DNA of 54,542 nucleotides from JAWLFY01 sp041685355 (GTDB lineage: Bacteria; Planctomycetota; Planctomycetia; Pirellulales; Pirellulaceae): positions 1 to 54,542 of the forward strand of contig JAWLFY010000016.1 of the NCBI GenBank assembly GCA_041685355.1. The letters run 5' to 3'. Positions 26,424 through 35,106 of the stretch are shown in pieces (within the stretch, counting starts at the first letter, position 1; every line of letters starts with the position of its first letter). The notes beneath the pieces were generated by a model. It saw nothing but the letters and a program-made list of their open reading frames with translations, searched no databases and was not told where the DNA came from. The position numbers were made by a program, and so were the translations under genes.

Positions 26424-27414
26424 TCTCGAGCAATCGGTCGATGACGTCTTCGACGGTGACCCCTTCCGCTTCCGCCTTGTAACTCAGCAACACCCGGTGC
26501 CGAAGCGCGGGGTGGGCGAGGGCGCGGACGTCGTCGATCCGTACGTGGGCTTGGCCGTTGAGCAACGCCCGCGCCTTGGCGCCCAGCACGAGCGTCTGTG
26601 CCGCCCGTAAGCCGGCGCCCCAGCTGACCCAGTGGTTCACAAAATCGGGGGCTCCGTCGCGCCCCGGGCGGCTCGCCGACGCCAACCGCACGGCGAACCG
26701 GGCGACCTCTTCGGCGATCGGCACCTTGCGGACCGCGTCGTGGAACAGAATCACGTCCTCGCCGCTGAACAGCGGTTCGATCGGGTCCGGTCGCTTCGAC
26801 GTCGTCTGCATCACCACCGACAACTCGTCCGCCTCCGGCAAGTAATCGATCAGCACGTTGAACATGAAGCGATCGAGCTGCGCCTCCGGTAGCGGGTAGG
26901 TCCCTTCCATCTCGATCGGGTTCTGTGTCGCGAGCACGAAGAACGGTTCTTCCAACGGGTACCTTTGCCCCGCCGCGGTCACCTGGTGTTCCTGCATCGC
27001 TTCCAGCAACGCCGCCTGCGTCTTCGGCGGCGTCCGGTTGATCTCGTCGGCCAGCACGACGTTCGCGAAGATCGGTCCCTTCACGAACTGCATCGTCCGC
27101 CGTCCGTCGCGGGTCTCTTCCAAGATCTCCGTCCCCGTGATGTCGGACGGCATCAGGTCGGGGGTGAACTGGATCCGCTGGAACTTCAGATGAAAGATCT
27201 GCGCGACGCTGCTGACCAACAACGTCTTCGCCAGACCTGGTGCCCCGGTAATCAGGCAGTGTCCGCCCGAGACCAAACAGACCAACAACTGCTCGATCAC
27301 GTCCTGTTGGCCGACGATCTGTTTCGCGAGTTCCGCCTCGATCCTTGCCCGGCCTTCCCGGATCTGTTCGACGACCCGGGCTTCCTCTTCGAGCGACATC
27401 GCTTCGGTACTCAT
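26410..27414 (-). CDS. MoxR-family AAA+ ATPase
   Basis: The 334-residue product is a typical MoxR: Walker A GAPGLAKT (near residue 58), Walker B VVLADEINR followed by TPPKTQAALLEAMQEHQVT, sensor 1 FVLATQNPIEMEGTYPLPEAQLDRF, and the C-terminal lid with HPALRHRVLLS. MoxR ATPases act as chaperones that remodel client proteins or help insert metals, together with VWA proteins. Here it precedes DUF58 and BatA genes, the standard arrangement. The ATG at 27414 gives the usual family length. The gap from the DUF4159 gene upstream is 60 bp, the longest in this operon, so an internal promoter is possible. Confidence 0.95.
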   Translation of the reverse strand: MSTEAMSLEEEARVVEQIREGRARIEAELAKQIVGQQDVIEQLLVCLVSGGHCLITGAPGLAKTLLVSSVAQIFHLKFQRIQFTPDLMPSDITGTEILEETRDGRRTMQFVKGPIFANVVLADEINRTPPKTQAALLEAMQEHQVTAAGQRYPLEEPFFVLATQNPIEMEGTYPLPEAQLDRFMFNVLIDYLPEADELSVVMQTTSKRPDPIEPLFSGEDVILFHDAVRKVPIAEEVARFAVRLASASRPGRDGAPDFVNHWVSWGAGLRAAQTLVLGAKARALLNGQAHVRIDDVRALAHPALRHRVLLSYKAEAEGVTVEDVIDRLLETVPV

Positions 27415-27474
27415 GACGGCAATCGTTGTTACGGGTGGCGGTCGCGGGGTGAAGATGCAAGATCGCGAGCGTGT

Positions 27475-28320
27475 TCAGTGGGTCATCGCGTAGGTCACGA
27501 TGTTGATCCCCATCGGGTAGGCACGTTTGACCGAGAACGTCTCGAAGTACCACTGGTCTTCTCCCTCCCGTTCCCAGCCGTCGCCGAGGTCGGTGTTGTG
27601 GCAGATGAAGACCATGATCCGTCCTTCGTCGTCATAGATCGCGCGGTAATGGACTTGCCGCGTATCCTCGCCTCGCCGCGGCGGGTCCCAACTCACCAGC
27701 CGCCCGCTGGCATCGACGTAACCGTTCCCGATCGCGGGGACCTGCGGCTTCTCCTTCAAAGGGTACACGCACTGGAAGATCTCATGTTCCAGCGGCACCT
27801 CTTCGGGCGACCGATCGGGAAACACCATCGCGAGCTCACGCCGGAGGTTCTCGTACTCGCGGTCTCCCCAAAAATCGTCGAACATGACGAACCCGCCGTT
27901 CAAGCAGTACCGTCGGAATCGCTGGCGTTCGGGAGGGCTGAACATTAAGTCGCCCGGCTCGACGACGTACAAAAACGGGTAGTCGAACAGCCGCTCATCC
28001 GCCAAATCGATGACGGCCGGTTCGGGGTTCACCCGCAGCGTGGTCAACTGTTGTAGCCGCAACGAGAAGTTCAGGTCGCTGTCGGGATAGTCGACCGCCC
28101 ACTTGCTCCGCCAACCTCGCCCGGAGTCGTATCGCAGGCGGGCGAACGTGAACACGTCGGCGGGGAAGTTTTCGTCGATGTCCCATTCCGGGACGCCGCG
28201 GCGGTCAACCGATTCGGTCCCCCGGTCGTCTCGCCAACGCCCCCGCTGGGCCCACGCGACGCCGGTCAACAGCACCCCCAACGTCATCCACACGATCACC
28301 CGGCGCCGGCGAAACGTCAT
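27475..28320 (-). CDS. DUF4159 exported protein
   Basis: The 281-residue product has an N-terminal hydrophobic signal (VIVWMTLGVLLTGVAWA) and then a DUF4159 domain, as judged from NFPADVFTFARLRYDSG, FPFLYV-type DYPFLYVVEPGDLMFS, RRYCLNGGFVMFDDFWG and HEIFQCVYPL. DUF4159 has a glutamine-amidotransferase-like fold of unknown activity and is often encoded beside MoxR/BatA genes. Here it links the TPR/peptidase-like gene to MoxR: its ATG overlaps the upstream stop (ATGA at 28317-28320). The longer frame upstream runs across the preceding gene and was not used. Confidence 0.85.
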   Translation of the reverse strand: MTFRRRRVIVWMTLGVLLTGVAWAQRGRWRDDRGTESVDRRGVPEWDIDENFPADVFTFARLRYDSGRGWRSKWAVDYPDSDLNFSLRLQQLTTLRVNPEPAVIDLADERLFDYPFLYVVEPGDLMFSPPERQRFRRYCLNGGFVMFDDFWGDREYENLRRELAMVFPDRSPEEVPLEHEIFQCVYPLKEKPQVPAIGNGYVDASGRLVSWDPPRRGEDTRQVHYRAIYDDEGRIMVFICHNTDLGDGWEREGEDQWYFETFSVKRAYPMGINIVTYAMTH

Positions 28321-31004
28321 CGGCTCTGCTCCTCGCTCCGACCATCGGAACCGTTGCCCGCCTCGTCGTTGCCCAGGTCGTCGGCTTTCTGATCGGCCTT
28401 TTCCTCGTCCGGCTCCGATTCGACGGCTTCCCACGACGCCAGCGTCCGCAGCGCGTCGCGATATCTCGGTGCGTCCTCGAGAGCCATCAACAGGTGACGT
28501 TTCGCCCGGTCTGGCTGCTCGAGATCGCGAAGGGCCTTGGCCATTCGGTAATTCAATCCGGCGCGGTCGATCGGGTCGAGAGCCGCGAGCGACTTCAGCG
28601 ACGTGACGACACGTTTCGGGTCGTGCAAACGCTCGGCGGCTTCGGCCAAACGCTGATGCCCGATCGGCAACAGCGGTTGGATCGCGAGCACCCGTTCGCA
28701 ATCGGCGCGAACCTGTTCCCAGTCCTCCTCTTCGCGCCCCAACTCGATCAGCCGGATCAGCCCCGGGAGGGCGTCGCTGGAGCGCCCGACCCATTCACGC
28801 AGCACCTCGCGTTCTCGCTCGGTCTCCTCGAGCGTTTGGTAGAGCCCCGCCAGTTCTTCGAGCACACCGCCACGTTCACCGCTGAGGGCGCCGGATTCGC
28901 GGATCGTCTCGAGGGCCTCGGCCGCTCGGCGGTGTTCCCCTTCGCGGGCTTTCACCCGGGCGATCGCCCGCAACGCCCAAAAGTTGTCCGGCCGCTCGCG
29001 GCTCCACGCGAGCAATTGCTCGGGCGTCCCCTGTTCCGGATATTGCTCGCGTGACCACCGAAGCGTTTCGCCGAACGCTTCGGCGCGGCGTTTCGCGTAA
29101 GCTTCGAACTGGTCATCGAGCTTCGCGATCGGTCCGACGTTCCGGGCGAGGGCGTCGTTGATCGCCAAGCCGTCGCCGAGATCTTGAAGCACGCCGCGGA
29201 GCGAATCGAGTCCGTGTTGATCGATCAAGAACTCGACGACGAGCGAAGATTGGTAGTAGGCGAACTGCAGATGGACCGGGGAGGGCGGATTCAAGAACGC
29301 GCCGCTTAACCGGCTCACCGGGGTCAGCTCATCGAGCAGCATTTGCCGGTATCGCGGCGTCATCCGCTCGCCCCACGCCCCGTCCCGTTGGCGTTCTTCG
29401 TAAACCGAGATCCCCTCGCTCAGCCACCGCGGCATGCGGTTCTTGGTCTTGCCGAGTGTCACGACGTGACAAAGTTCGTGCCACAGGACCGATTCCCAGT
29501 TGGACGGCCGTTCGCCCTGCGACGCCGGGCTGTTCGCGGTGATCAGGCGGCCGAAGCAAACCCCCAGAAACCCGGCACCCCCGGGGAGCCCGAAGGTGCG
29601 GATCGCGAAGTCCTTCTGGTCCGGGAAGATCTCGACGAGGATCGGCTTGTCGGGTTGGACATCGTACTTGTCGAAAAGCAGCTCCCGGCCTTCGCCGAGT
29701 AACTCGAGCACCGCGTCGCCATAGACCTCCGCCTCTCGTGGATCCATCCGGACGATCACGTCGCCGACCGAAAGGGTGCGGAATCCGTCGACGCGATCGC
29801 GGAGCGTCACCAAGTTATGAGCAACGACGTTGTAGGGGTCTTCTTCGACGACCCCCTCGGCGAGTTCCCAGCCGATCTCGTCGTTCCCGAGCCGCAACAT
29901 GTCCTGAGCCAGTTGAAAGCTTGCCGAGGCGTGATTGGGATCGCGGATCAAGGCTTGCCGCTGATACTCCGCCCCCTCGGCGAAACGGTATTTGTCCGAA
30001 AGCTTCCTCCCGATCAGGTGGTCGACCTCAGGATTCTGCTCCCACGTGCTGAGCGCCGCGGCCCGCATCAACGCTTCGATTTCGAAGTCCCCGCGGAGAT
30101 GAGCCAGCACGGCGAGGTAGGCCCAGGCGCGGGGTTCGTGGGGGTTGATCTGCAAGACCTTCGTGAGCAACGCGTCCGCCCGTTCGTACGCTTCGCGGTC
30201 GATCGCATGGTCGATCTGGAACAGCAAGCTGTCGACATGCCGGGGGTTCAGCGTGAGCGCGCGCTCGAGCGCCTCGTTCGCCCGCCCGGTATCCGACGCC
30301 GCCCAGGCGCGGGCTTGCAGGTAGAACAGCCTGGGGTTGGCGCCGTCGACCTCCTCGGCCCGCTGGAGAGTTTCGGCGGCGACGCGAAAGTCCCCCTTGT
30401 CGAGGGCCAACTCGGCGGTGGCGAGGTACGCCTCCAGGTAATCCGGTTGGGATTCGCGGACCCGGTCGTAGAAGAGCTGCAACACCTTGCGGGCGTCTTC
30501 GCCGCGGCGGGCGAAGTATCGTCCCATCGCGACCAGCTTTTCCCGGCTGGCGTAACGGGACGTCGACCGCCGCAACTGTTCGCCGACTTCCGCCCACTCG
30601 AGACGCGCCTCGGCGTCGCGGTCATTCATCCGCAACACCTCGACGCCGAGCATGCGGAGGGGGATGCTTCCGGAATAGCGGCGGATCGCGGCCTGGTAGG
30701 TTTCGAGTGCCTCGTCGTAGCGACCGCGGGCGAGCAAGGAGCGGATCAGCAGGTCGGACCAGCGTTCGTTCCAGATCCCCCGCTCGACTTCGGCCGCGGC
30801 GACGTCCGCCGCCTCGTCGTACTGACCGCTCCGGTACAGCAGTTCCGCGGCCTCGTAGTCGGCCGCCGCGAGCGGGCCGGGAAGGAACCCCGCGAAGAAG
30901 CTTGCCAGCAGAACGACGATCGGGATGAAGCTCGACTCGCCGAACCGGCACAGGCGGGCGTCGCGGGCGACGGACGCGGACGGCTTGGCGAACGGAATCC
31001 TCAA
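28317..31004 (-). CDS. TPR protein with gluzincin-type (peptidase MA-like) metallopeptidase domain
   Basis: The product of about 895 residues has a signal-like segment (SFIPIVVLLASFFAGFLPGPLAA), then about 12 TPR-like helical repeats, a metallopeptidase-like domain with HELCHVVTLGKTKNRMPRWLSEGISVYEE (HExxH with Glu in the downstream helix, near residues 505-530), and more TPRs. The tail is acidic and rich in Asp/Glu/Lys. This order resembles peptidase MA/DUF1570 proteins, which are probably extracytoplasmic. Start uncertain: a TTG at 31004 has GGGAAGGG upstream, whereas a TTG at 31088 falls inside the tandem repeat at 31046-31139. It is the first gene of the envelope operon and begins about 150 bp after rplK. 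Confidence 0.78.
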   Translation of the reverse strand: MRIPFAKPSASVARDARLCRFGESSFIPIVVLLASFFAGFLPGPLAAADYEAAELLYRSGQYDEAADVAAAEVERGIWNERWSDLLIRSLLARGRYDEALETYQAAIRRYSGSIPLRMLGVEVLRMNDRDAEARLEWAEVGEQLRRSTSRYASREKLVAMGRYFARRGEDARKVLQLFYDRVRESQPDYLEAYLATAELALDKGDFRVAAETLQRAEEVDGANPRLFYLQARAWAASDTGRANEALERALTLNPRHVDSLLFQIDHAIDREAYERADALLTKVLQINPHEPRAWAYLAVLAHLRGDFEIEALMRAAALSTWEQNPEVDHLIGRKLSDKYRFAEGAEYQRQALIRDPNHASASFQLAQDMLRLGNDEIGWELAEGVVEEDPYNVVAHNLVTLRDRVDGFRTLSVGDVIVRMDPREAEVYGDAVLELLGEGRELLFDKYDVQPDKPILVEIFPDQKDFAIRTFGLPGGAGFLGVCFGRLITANSPASQGERPSNWESVLWHELCHVVTLGKTKNRMPRWLSEGISVYEERQRDGAWGERMTPRYRQMLLDELTPVSRLSGAFLNPPSPVHLQFAYYQSSLVVEFLIDQHGLDSLRGVLQDLGDGLAINDALARNVGPIAKLDDQFEAYAKRRAEAFGETLRWSREQYPEQGTPEQLLAWSRERPDNFWALRAIARVKAREGEHRRAAEALETIRESGALSGERGGVLEELAGLYQTLEETEREREVLREWVGRSSDALPGLIRLIELGREEEDWEQVRADCERVLAIQPLLPIGHQRLAEAAERLHDPKRVVTSLKSLAALDPIDRAGLNYRMAKALRDLEQPDRAKRHLLMALEDAPRYRDALRTLASWEAVESEPDEEKADQKADDLGNDEAGNGSDGRSEEQSR

Positions 31005-31045
31005 CGGCCTGGCCCTTCCCGGTTGGACTTGGAAGCTCCTCCCAA

Positions 31046-31139
31046 GTCTAACGCGACCGGCAAGCCTCGTGTCTAACGCGACCGGCAAGCCTCGTGTCTA
31101 CCGCGACCGGCAAGCCTCGTGTCGACCGCGACCGGCAGG
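31046..31139 (+). repeat. 25-bp tandem repeat between rplK and the envelope operon, about four copies
   Basis: Units of 25 bp start at 31046, 31071 and 31096, with a shortened fourth from 31121. All share the core CGCGACCGGCAAGCCTCGT, with single-base changes. They fill most of the space between the end of rplK (31154) and the start of the next gene. Confidence 0.9.
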
Positions 31140-31153
31140 TCACCCCGCCGGCG

Positions 31154-31579
31154 TCAGCCTTCGATGTCGATCCCCATGCTTCGGGCGGTCCCTTCGATCA
31201 TCCGGACGGCCTGGTCCATGCTGCGGGCGTTGAGATCGGCCATTTTCTTTTGGGCGATCTCTTCGCACTGCGCCCGGGTGACCTGGGCAACCTTATCCTT
31301 GTTCGGCACGCCACTCCCCTTGGCGATTCCGGCGGCTTGCTTGAGCAGCGAAGCGGCGGGGGGGCTTTTGGTGACGAAGTCGAAACTTCGGTCGTTGTAG
31401 ACCGTGACGATGACCGGGATCGGCGTCCCGTTGTACTCCTTCGTCCGGTCGTTGAACTGTTGAACGAATTGTCCCAGGTTCACGCCGTACTTCCCGAGGG
31501 AGGTCCCGACCGGAGGAGCCGGGGTCGCCTGACCGCCGGGGACTTGGAATTTGGCTTGACCGGTTACTTGTTTGGCCAT
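31154..31579 (-). CDS. rplK: 50S ribosomal protein L11
   Basis: The 141-residue product matches L11 in length and sequence: MAKQVTGQAKFQVPGGQATPAPPVGTSLGK at the start, with the usual PPVG..LG, VPVIVTVY-type IPVIVTVYNDRSFDF and the C-terminal GTARSMGIDI. L11 binds 23S rRNA at the GTPase-associated centre. It is the last gene of tuf-trpT-secE-nusG-rplK here. In most bacteria rplA, rplJ, rplL and rpoBC follow, but they are absent and a TPR/peptidase gene follows instead. No Shine-Dalgarno sequence is visible just before the ATG. Confidence 0.97.
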   Translation of the reverse strand: MAKQVTGQAKFQVPGGQATPAPPVGTSLGKYGVNLGQFVQQFNDRTKEYNGTPIPVIVTVYNDRSFDFVTKSPPAASLLKQAAGIAKGSGVPNKDKVAQVTRAQCEEIAQKKMADLNARSMDQAVRMIEGTARSMGIDIEG

Positions 31580-31628
31580 CGATCGTCGATTGGAAAGGAG
31601 AAAGGTTGGTGGTTACGCGGCGCGGCGG

Positions 31629-32447
31629 TCAAAGCGATTCGATCTGCCAGTGATCGAGTTCCATCGGGACGCTGCGGCCAAAGATATTGATGATCACGGT
31701 GACGCGGCCGTTCGCCTCGTCGACCGCGTCGACTTCGCCTTCCTGGTTTTCGAAATTGCCTTCCTTAACCCGAACCCGGTCGCCGACTTTGAACGGGATC
31801 GCGGTTTTGATGACCGGCTCCTCGTCGTCATCTTCGCCGCCACGGAAGATGAATCGTTGGATGTCCTCCGGTTCCATCGGCATCGGTTTCCCGGCGGTGC
31901 CGGTGAAATCGCTGATCCCCCCCGTTTCCCGGACCAGGAACCACGTGTCGTCGTTGACGATCATGTGGGCCATCACGTAGCCGGGCAACAATTTGCGTTT
32001 GGTGACGCGTCGTTTCCCGTCACGGGTAAAGGTCGCGACATCCTCGGTCGGGACGACGATGTCGCCGAAATACCCCTCCATCCCCTCCATTTTGACCCGT
32101 TTACGGAGCGCCTCGGCGATCGAGTCTTCGCGGTTGAACGCGACCTTCAGGATGTACCAATCCATCTGCGGTTCGGCATCGCCTTCCGTTTCGGCTTGGC
32201 CTTCCGGCTTCGCGTCGGCTTTCGGCTTCGCTTCAGCGGCGGCCGGCGGCAACTCCGGAGGGCCCTTGGCGGCGTCGTCGGACGCGGCGACCGGTTGGTC
32301 GTCGCCCGCGTCGGGATTGCCCCCCTCGGGACGACCCGCGTCGGGATCGTCTCCGGCGGGACCGCTCTCGGTGGTGGCGGGATCCTCCGTGGCGGGCACG
32401 TGGTTCTCTGGCACGTGGGTCTCTTCGGAGGGTTCGGGTCGATTCAC
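31629..32447 (-). CDS. nusG: Transcription termination/antitermination factor NusG with N-terminal extension
   Basis: NusG binds RNA polymerase and Rho or S10. The core begins near residue 95 (MDWYILKVAFNREDSIAEAL), with the NGN domain to ~200 and a KOW domain (FKVGDRVRVKEGNFENQEGEV...GRVTVIINIFGR). The first ~94 residues are Glu/Pro/Ala/Asp-rich and unlike classical NusG of about 180 residues. A GTG at 32447 starts the long form. An ATG at 32162 would give the classical core, but neither has a good ribosome site. The inserted Gly-Gly-Glu-Asp-Asp-Asp-Glu-Glu between NGN and KOW is a further acidic addition. Order after secE is canonical. Confidence 0.93.
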   Translation of the reverse strand: MNRPEPSEETHVPENHVPATEDPATTESGPAGDDPDAGRPEGGNPDAGDDQPVAASDDAAKGPPELPPAAAEAKPKADAKPEGQAETEGDAEPQMDWYILKVAFNREDSIAEALRKRVKMEGMEGYFGDIVVPTEDVATFTRDGKRRVTKRKLLPGYVMAHMIVNDDTWFLVRETGGISDFTGTAGKPMPMEPEDIQRFIFRGGEDDDEEPVIKTAIPFKVGDRVRVKEGNFENQEGEVDAVDEANGRVTVIINIFGRSVPMELDHWQIESL

Positions 32448-32544
32448 GGTTTCACCGGTGGTCGGTGTCGATGACGGGAGGATTTACAGGACGGGAGGCG
32501 GTGCGGTGGGAGACGGATCGCCGCCCGACAGGCGGACAGAACGG

Positions 32545-32979
32545 CTAACCGGTCACGCCGATGAACTCGAAGATGTACTGCCAAACGATGTCGAACAAGA
32601 ACAGCGTCATCGCGAGGAAGAAGATCGTGAAGATCACCACCATCGACGCCCGGATCAGTTCTTCCTTGGCGGGCCACGTGACCTTGTTCATCTCGGCCTC
32701 GACGGCGACCAGGAAGTCGGCGAAGCGGGGCCAATTGACGACGCGGAATCCGAACCACAGTCCGGCGGCGAAGAGCACCCCGGGGACCCCGTACGAAGCC
32801 GCACCGGGGCCGCCCCGGAGCGTCGCGTAGAGGCTCCAACAGCCCAACCCGACGATCACCCAGATCACCAGCGCGGTGACTTGGCGGACGATCCGTCCTT
32901 GGTTCGGCTTGTAGACCGACGACTGAAACAGCTCGGCCAATAACGGGGCGTTACTCCCATGGGCAAGATCTCGGGACAC
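32545..32979 (-). CDS. secE: Preprotein translocase subunit SecE
   Basis: The product of 144 residues has three membrane segments: ALVIWVIVGLGCWSLYA, GVPGVLFAAGLWFGFRVV and VVIFTIFFLAMTLFLFDIVW. The conserved SecE element FADFLVAVEAEMNKVTWPAKEELIRAS precedes the last helix. SecE is the essential small SecYEG subunit. The GTG at 32979 was chosen because AGGAG lies seven bases upstream, whereas a longer ATG form (33033) has none. It follows tRNA-Trp (33170) and precedes nusG by about 97 bp. No gene was seen in the 97-bp interval. Confidence 0.95.
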   Translation of the reverse strand: MSRDLAHGSNAPLLAELFQSSVYKPNQGRIVRQVTALVIWVIVGLGCWSLYATLRGGPGAASYGVPGVLFAAGLWFGFRVVNWPRFADFLVAVEAEMNKVTWPAKEELIRASMVVIFTIFFLAMTLFLFDIVWQYIFEFIGVTG

Positions 32980-33169
32980 CCATTCACTCCTGTGACTCGA
33001 CGCCGAGAACACGGCGCCGGTTGGACGCCGCATCGGTACGCTGGACGGTGTTAGTGATTCGACGCAATCGGTTCGATATTGACCGGTTGAATTTACCGGA
33101 TAACCGCAGTTCCCGAATCCCCAACGACCGCGGTTCGATGACGGGGTTCGGGGAAACGGAGGACGAAGG

Positions 33170-33242
33170 CAGGGGTGGAGGGACTCGAACCCGCAACCGC
33201 TGGTTTTGGAAACCAGTGCTCTGCCAATTGAGCTACACCCCT
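33170..33242 (-). tRNA. tRNA-Trp (CCA)
   Basis: A 73-nt cloverleaf runs with acceptor AGGGGTG/CACCCCT, D-arm TAGCTCAATTGGCAGAGCA, anticodon loop TTCCAAA (anticodon CCA) on stem CTGGT/ACCAG and T-arm GCGGG/CCCTC-type with TTCGAGT. It lies between tuf and secE, a common site for the tryptophan tRNA gene. Confidence 0.97.
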
Positions 33243-33254
33243 ACAATTGAGCTG

Positions 33255-33297
33255 AAAACTCGGGCTGAATTGAAACCTCGGGCATCGGTCAGCCCGA
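33255..33297 (-). terminator. Hairpin with short U-run between tuf and tRNA-Trp
   Basis: On the minus strand a 9-bp stem TCGGGCTGA/TCAGCCCGA (plus positions 33289-33297 and 33260-33268) with a 20-nt loop is followed by G and four Ts. It sits in the 185-bp gap after tuf, so it could reduce read-through into trpT-secE-nusG-rplK. The U-run is short. Confidence 0.42.
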
Positions 33298-33427
33298 AAC
33301 GTATCAGCCCGAACCGAGAATGTCCAATGACCAACGGCCCGCAAAAGGGGGACGTTGGCCATCGGCGTCCTCTCGGTCGGGTTCGCGGGACCGCCTCGAG
33401 AGCCGGCCTCGCGGCATCGACAATCTT

Positions 33428-34624
33428 TTACTCGACGATCTTGGTCACCACGCCGGAGCCGACGGTGCGGCCCCCTTCGCGGATCGCGAACCGGACGCCG
33501 TCGTCCATCGCGATCGGCTTGTGAAGCTCGACCGTCACCTTCACGTTATCGCCAGGCATACACATTTCGGCGTCGACCAGGTTCGCGGTCCCGGTGACGT
33601 CGGTGGTGCGGAAGTAAAACTGCGGCCGGTAACCGCTGAAGAACGGCGTGTGACGGCCGCCTTCATCCTTGCTCAAGCAGTACACCTCGGCTTCGAACTT
33701 CATGTGCGGGTTGATGCTGCCCGGCTTGGCGAGGACCTGACCCCGTTGGATCTCTTCCCGCTTGACCCCACGGAGCAGACACCCGACGTTGTCTCCCGCC
33801 CGGCCCTCGGTGAGTTCCTTGCGGAACATCTCGACGCCGGTGCAGGTCGTCTTGGCCGGCGCGGCGGAGAGGCCGATGATTTCGACTTCCTCGCCGACCT
33901 TCACCACGCCCCGCTCGATCCGGCCGGTGGCGACGGTCCCACGACCTTCGATCGAGAACACGTCTTCGATCGCCATCAGGAACGGCTTGTCGTCTTCCCG
34001 TTCCGGTTCGGGGATGAAATCGTCGAGCGCGACCATCAGATCCGTGATGCACTGGCTCGCGGCCGGATCGTCTGGCTTGTTGTACGCAGGCAACGCCGAA
34101 CCGCGGATGACCGGCACGTCGTCCCCGGGGAAGTCGTACTTACTCAGCAGTTCGCGAACTTCGAGTTCGACCAACTCGAGCAGTTCCTCGTCGTCGACCA
34201 GGTCGCACTTATTGAGGAACACGACGATGTACGGCACGCCGACCTGGCGGGCCAGAAGCACGTGTTCCTTCGTTTGCGGCATCGGCCCGTCGGCCGCCGA
34301 GACGACCAGGATCGCCCCGTCCATCTGGGCCGCCCCGGTGATCATGTTTTTGACGAAGTCGGCGTGCCCGGGGCAGTCGATGTGGGCGTAGTGACGCTTG
34401 TCCGACTCGTACTCGACGTGAGCGACCGCGATCGTCACCGTCTTGGTCGAGTCTCGGACCGTCCCGCCCTTGGCGATGTCCGAGTACCCCTTCGCCTTCG
34501 CCAACCCCTTGGCGGCTTGGACCGCCAGGATCGCCCCGGTCGTGGTCGTTTTGCCGTGGTCAATGTGGCCGATCGTGCCGACGTTGACGTGCGGCTTGGT
34601 CCGTTCAAAAGTTGCCTTAGCCAT
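33428..34624 (-). CDS. tuf: Elongation factor Tu
   Basis: The 398-residue product is EF-Tu: P-loop GHIDHGKTT, DCPGH, NKCD and the three domains in full to SGVVTKIVE. The effector loop is divergent: where most bacteria have RGITINTSHVEYE this has TKTVTIAVAHVEYE, though the Mg-binding Thr position is retained. This loop is shared by planctomycete EF-Tu as I recall it. The ATG at 34624 gives MAKATFERTKPHVNVGT; an upstream frame start was rejected. tRNA genes Thr-Tyr-Gly-Thr precede it as in the E. coli thrU-tyrU-glyT-thrT-tufB operon, and tRNA-Trp/secE follow. Confidence 0.98.
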   Translation of the reverse strand: MAKATFERTKPHVNVGTIGHIDHGKTTTTGAILAVQAAKGLAKAKGYSDIAKGGTVRDSTKTVTIAVAHVEYESDKRHYAHIDCPGHADFVKNMITGAAQMDGAILVVSAADGPMPQTKEHVLLARQVGVPYIVVFLNKCDLVDDEELLELVELEVRELLSKYDFPGDDVPVIRGSALPAYNKPDDPAASQCITDLMVALDDFIPEPEREDDKPFLMAIEDVFSIEGRGTVATGRIERGVVKVGEEVEIIGLSAAPAKTTCTGVEMFRKELTEGRAGDNVGCLLRGVKREEIQRGQVLAKPGSINPHMKFEAEVYCLSKDEGGRHTPFFSGYRPQFYFRTTDVTGTANLVDAEMCMPGDNVKVTVELHKPIAMDDGVRFAIREGGRTVGSGVVTKIVE

Positions 34625-34900
34625 ACTAATACACCTGCACTTGCGCCATGCCATCACCGGCCCAGGGATACGCCCCAGGCTGGCCCGATCCGTCGCCGTC
34701 CGCGTTCACACCCGCGGAGCTCTCGCCGACGTCCGGCCGCACTGGCCACACTCGATCAACTGTGAATCGAAAGGAAACTGGTACTCGCGACGCCCCACCG
34801 CGGGACGCCGCCCTCAAAACTCGTATGCTGCCGCTAAAATCACGCGGCGATCGCAAAAACCCGACACTCCGCCCCTGCCGAGCGGTCGACCGCTCACGAG

Positions 34901-34972
34901 AGCTGCTGATGGGATTTGAACCCATGACCTCATCCTTACCAAGGAGGCGCTCTACCACTGAGCTACAGCAGC
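34901..34972 (-). tRNA. tRNA-Thr (GGT)
   Basis: The acceptor is GCTGCTG/CAGCAGC, the anticodon loop TTGGTAA gives anticodon GGT, and the T-loop is TTCAAAT; discriminator U. The anticodon stem CCTCC/GGATG has a C-U mismatch at the second pair (positions 28-42), which is unusual. It lies between tRNA-Gly and tuf, followed by 276 bp of apparent leader before the tuf ATG. Confidence 0.93.
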
Positions 34973-34990
34973 CTGCTTTTCGTGCCCTCA

Positions 34991-35056
34991 ACGATGCTTA
35001 TCCGCGCCCCCGACGATGCTTATCCGCGCCCCCGACGATGCTTATCCGTGCCCTCG
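34991..35056 (+). repeat. 22-bp tandem repeat between tRNA genes, three copies
   Basis: Units at 34991-35012, 35013-35034 and 35035-35056 share ACGATGCTTATCCG and differ by two bases in the third copy. They lie in the spacer between tRNA-Thr(GGT) and tRNA-Gly(TCC). The rest of that spacer shows no gene. Confidence 0.9.
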
Positions 35057-35106
35057 ACGACGACCGGGACGCACAACCGATGCCGGAGGACGCGTCCGTA
35101 CCGCCA

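Noticed and set aside
31046..31139. CRISPR array
   Set aside because: The units touch end to end with no unique spacers, and no cas gene is present.
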